From positions 822,886-886,885 of the forward strand of contig NZ_JALEBG010000002.1 in the NCBI RefSeq assembly GCF_022758235.1: 64,000 nucleotides of DNA, given 5' to 3'. Position 1 is the stretch's first letter. Every line of letters starts with the position of its first letter. Under the pieces are notes generated by a model. The model did not search any database and was not told the DNA's origin. It saw nothing but the letters and a program-made list of their open reading frames with translations. This document shows positions 62,121 through 64,000 of the stretch, piece by piece. The translations under genes and the position numbers were made by a program. The stretch comes from Pontibacter liquoris (GTDB taxonomy: Bacteria; Bacteroidota; Bacteroidia; Cytophagales; Hymenobacteraceae).

Positions 62121-63365
62121 ATGAAGAAAGTTAAGATCGGGATCATAAAAGAAGGCAAAGTACCGGTGGACAAACGGGTGCCGCTGACGCCTAAAAAGTG
62201 TGTGGAGGCTATGCAGGTTTTCCCGGACGCGCAGGTAGTGGTGCAGCCCAGCGCGGTGCGTTGCTTCACTGATCAGGAGTATGCGGAGCTGAACATCCCG
62301 TTGCAGCAGGACCTGAATGATTGCGACGTGCTGATGGGCGTAAAGGAAGTGCCCATCGACCAGCTGATCCCGAGCAAGACCTACTTCTTCTTCTCGCATA
62401 CTATAAAGAAGCAACCGCATAACGCCAAGCTGCTCCGAGCCATACTTGACAAACACATCACTCTTATAGATTACGAGCTGCTCACCAACTCCGAAGGGCA
62501 GCGGGTGGTGGCGTTCGGACGGTATGCCGGTATTGTAGGCGCCTACAACGGCATCCTGACCTATGGCAAAAAGTGGGGCCTGTTCGATCTGAAGCCTGCC
62601 TACCTCTGCCACGAGATGGAGGATATGCAGGAGGAATACTTTAAGGTGCAGCTGCCCCCTATCAAGATTGCTATAACGGGCGGCGGCCGTGTAGCGGGTG
62701 GTGCCATGGAAGTGCTCAATAAGATGGGCATCCGGAAAGTGAGTGTGTTTGATTACCTTTATAAGCAGTTCAGTGAGCCGGTGTATGCCCAGCTGCACTC
62801 CGGTGATTACAACAACCGCCCTGATGTGGAAGTATGGGACTCGCCGGATTTTTATGCCAACCCGCACCTCTACCAGTCCACGTTCCGCAAGTTTACCCGT
62901 GTAACCGATCTGCTGCTGGCTTGCGCCTACTGGCACCCGAGCGCGCCCAAACTATTTACCGAAGAAGACATGCGCCAGCCCGACTTCAAGATCGATACTA
63001 TTGCCGATATTACCTGTGATGTGAACGGCTCCATCCCGACCACAAAAAAGGCCACTACTATAATAGAACCCGCTTTCGATTTCAATCCTACTACTGGGGA
63101 GATGGAGCAGGCCTACAGCCGCAAAGAGAACATCACGGTAATGGCCGTAGACAACCTGCCCTGCGAGCTCCCGCGTAATGCTTCCCGCGATTTCGGCCGC
63201 AATATCATTGACTATGTGTTTCCGCAGTTCTTTAACGAAGACGAAGGCGGCATGCTGGCCCGCGCCACCATAGCCCATGCCGGAAAGCTGACAGAAAAGT
63301 ATAGCTATCTGCAGGAGTACGCCGACAGTGCTATTATTAATAAAGAGAAAGAAACGAAGGTTTAG
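62121..63365 (+). CDS. Saccharopine dehydrogenase-like / alanine dehydrogenase-PNT family protein
   Basis: The 414-residue protein has an AlaDH/PNT N-terminal domain (about 5-140; IGIIKEGKVPVDKRVPLTPKKC) and an NAD-binding Rossmann segment (IKIAITGGGRVAGGAMEVLNKMGIRKVSVFD, about 180-210). The end resembles the NAD-dependent, lysine-forming saccharopine dehydrogenases (DITCDVNGSIPTTKKATTI). The substrate could be saccharopine or a related imine-derived amino acid. It is divergent from gcvP and stands alone. Confidence 0.85.
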   Translation: MKKVKIGIIKEGKVPVDKRVPLTPKKCVEAMQVFPDAQVVVQPSAVRCFTDQEYAELNIPLQQDLNDCDVLMGVKEVPIDQLIPSKTYFFFSHTIKKQPHNAKLLRAILDKHITLIDYELLTNSEGQRVVAFGRYAGIVGAYNGILTYGKKWGLFDLKPAYLCHEMEDMQEEYFKVQLPPIKIAITGGGRVAGGAMEVLNKMGIRKVSVFDYLYKQFSEPVYAQLHSGDYNNRPDVEVWDSPDFYANPHLYQSTFRKFTRVTDLLLACAYWHPSAPKLFTEEDMRQPDFKIDTIADITCDVNGSIPTTKKATTIIEPAFDFNPTTGEMEQAYSRKENITVMAVDNLPCELPRNASRDFGRNIIDYVFPQFFNEDEGGMLARATIAHAGKLTEKYSYLQEYADSAIINKEKETKV

Positions 63366-63700
63366 CTGGTAAGTATAAAGCCGCTGGATTAAAGGTTCCT
63401 TATAGTATAGTATAAAGGAGCTTTACGAGGTCTGTTATGTCCTTTCGAACAAAGAGAGAAATCCGCCTTGTTTCTCCCTTTCAGCTTTTACTCGCAGGTC
63501 GAAAGGACATTCCTTATTTTGGCATTCCCTATTATATGAAAAGAGCGTATGCCGTCGTAGGCCTATGGCTGCTTCTAAACAGGCCAGCTAGCCAGGTTAC
63601 ATTCCCCCTCATGGTCTTCCTAAAGCTAGCCATGTCATTCCCTGAAATTATTCCCTTTCATTTTCAGCCACTTAGGCGATGTTCATGATTTTTCTTTACC
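63366..63700. other. Spacer upstream of the putative rRNA operon, no gene
   Basis: It carries one palindromic repeat (63437-63510) and otherwise nothing recognisable. The small frames here have no protein-like features. Confidence 0.6.
63437..63510. repeat. ATGTCCTTTCGA palindromic repeat
   Basis: ATGTCCTTTCGA (63437-63448), followed by ACAAAGAGAGAAATCC, is answered by TCGAAAGGACAT (63499-63510). It belongs to the same family as 36313-36389 and 23477-23551. Confidence 0.8.
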
Positions 63701-63706
63701 TACTGC

Positions 63707-63736
63707 TTGGAAAGGGGAAAAAGGTTCGTACTTTTG
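63707..63736 (+). promoter_or_regulatory. Putative rRNA operon promoter P1
   Basis: TTG (63707-63709) and TACTTTTG (63729-63736) are separated by 19 bases, the Bacteroidota sigma-A spacing. The surrounding string AAAAAGGTTCGTACTTTTGC, then ATCCCGTTCAG, is nearly duplicated at P2. About 290 bases of leader follow to the window end. Confidence 0.75.
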
Positions 63737-63910
63737 CATCCCGTTCAGCAGGAAAGGGGGTCAGGAAAAAAGCGTTCAGGCGCTCTTTCGACCAGCAAGC
63801 AGCAGAGGGTTTCTTAAAGGTTCGGTTTAGGCTTTCAGGTAGTTGTTACTTGAAAGGCAGGTGCCGGGAAAAGAAGAAACAAAACGCTGAAAAATATTTT
63901 GCTCTAGTGC

Positions 63911-63940
63911 TTGCAAGTTGAAAAAAGGTTCTTACCTTTG
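63911..63940 (+). promoter_or_regulatory. Putative rRNA operon promoter P2
   Basis: TTG (63911-63913) and TACCTTTG (63933-63940) are again 19 bases apart. AAAAAAGGTTCTTACCTTTG is followed by CAGCCCGCTTCAG. G/A-rich leader (GAGGGAAGGGGATAAAGGGA) then runs to the window end, as expected before 16S rRNA. The rRNA itself is not in the window. Confidence 0.75.
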
Positions 63941-64000
63941 CAGCCCGCTTCAGAGGGAAGGGGATAAAGGGAAGGCTGGTAACACAGCTTCTTCGATCAA

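Noticed and set aside
63437..63921. Two frames of about 80 codons near the right edge
   Set aside because: They overlap a palindromic repeat and the rRNA-type promoter region.
1..64000. tRNA genes, rRNA genes, riboswitches, prophage or plasmid genes
   Set aside because: I looked for TPsiC-like loops, conserved rRNA segments, known riboswitch cores and phage or mobilisation genes and found none. The rRNA operon is only predicted beyond the edge.

Overview
The window comes from a member of the Bacteroidota. The evidence is a SusC/SusD pair, a type IX secretion (T9SS) adhesin operon, promoters of the TAnnTTTG type with few Shine-Dalgarno sites, a fused E1 alpha/beta dehydrogenase and a DUF5686 protein. 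The fairly high GC content of the genes (roughly mid-50s by eye), long repeat-rich spacers and a YtxJ-type bacilliredoxin suggest Hymenobacteraceae (Pontibacter-like). That family-level placement is inference.

Layout. 1-7.2 kb (minus): a SusC/SusD outer-membrane import pair followed by a large sorbosone-dehydrogenase-like lipoprotein that runs off the window edge. 8-11.6 kb: a YitT-like membrane protein, a thioredoxin-NHL fusion protein, a Crp/Fnr regulator and a DinB-fold protein. 11.7-19.9 kb: complex I genes nuoA, nuoB, nuoC and, 5 kb further on, nuoD. Between them lie a repeat array, an SPFH protein with a small membrane partner, a quinone-oxidoreductase-like enzyme and an AT-rich MutS-like ATPase bracketed by palindromic repeats. 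20-25.6 kb: a PAP2 phosphatase, a DUF5686 outer-membrane protein, a second repeat array (an inverted copy of the first) and a DUF4407 membrane protein. 25.7-28.7 kb: an aminotransferase and a divergent Lrp/AsnC regulator / asparagine synthetase-like pair with a clear operator dyad.

29-36.2 kb (minus): lutB, an M28 peptidase, ispF, an Old Yellow Enzyme, an aldo/keto reductase and a MarR regulator. A palindrome shared by the marR and reductase promoters suggests MarR controls the reductase unit and itself. 36.4-43.4 kb: an M16 peptidase, fused E1, three small proteins including YtxJ, OsmC, a beta-barrel protein and lipoyl synthase lipA with a promoter almost touching its start codon. 43.8-49.6 kb: an operon for a DUF3494 ice-binding adhesin with a T9SS type B sorting domain, its PorP/SprF partner and an OmpA-family protein. 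50-54.8 kb: a Tat-exported Gfo/Idh/MocA oxidoreductase and a HEAT protein with two DUF1080 (3-keto-glycoside hydrolase family) domains. This fits an oxidative glycan-cleavage route and may work with the SusCD/dehydrogenase locus at the other end. 55-58.3 kb: a TonB-dependent receptor, a DUF4136 lipoprotein and a small secreted protein. 58.9-63.4 kb: gcvP and a saccharopine/alanine dehydrogenase-like enzyme. The last 300 bases carry two near-duplicate strong promoters of the kind that precede a ribosomal RNA operon, which should start just past the window.

The most unusual global feature is the heptamer TATACTT/AAGTATA. It occurs about a hundred times (eye count) on both strands, in genes and spacers, where single figures are expected. 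In genes it often uses the ATA and CTT codons. Spacers are also rich in REP-like palindromes, and two composite repeat arrays of about 560-680 bp lie in inverted orientation 9 kb apart.
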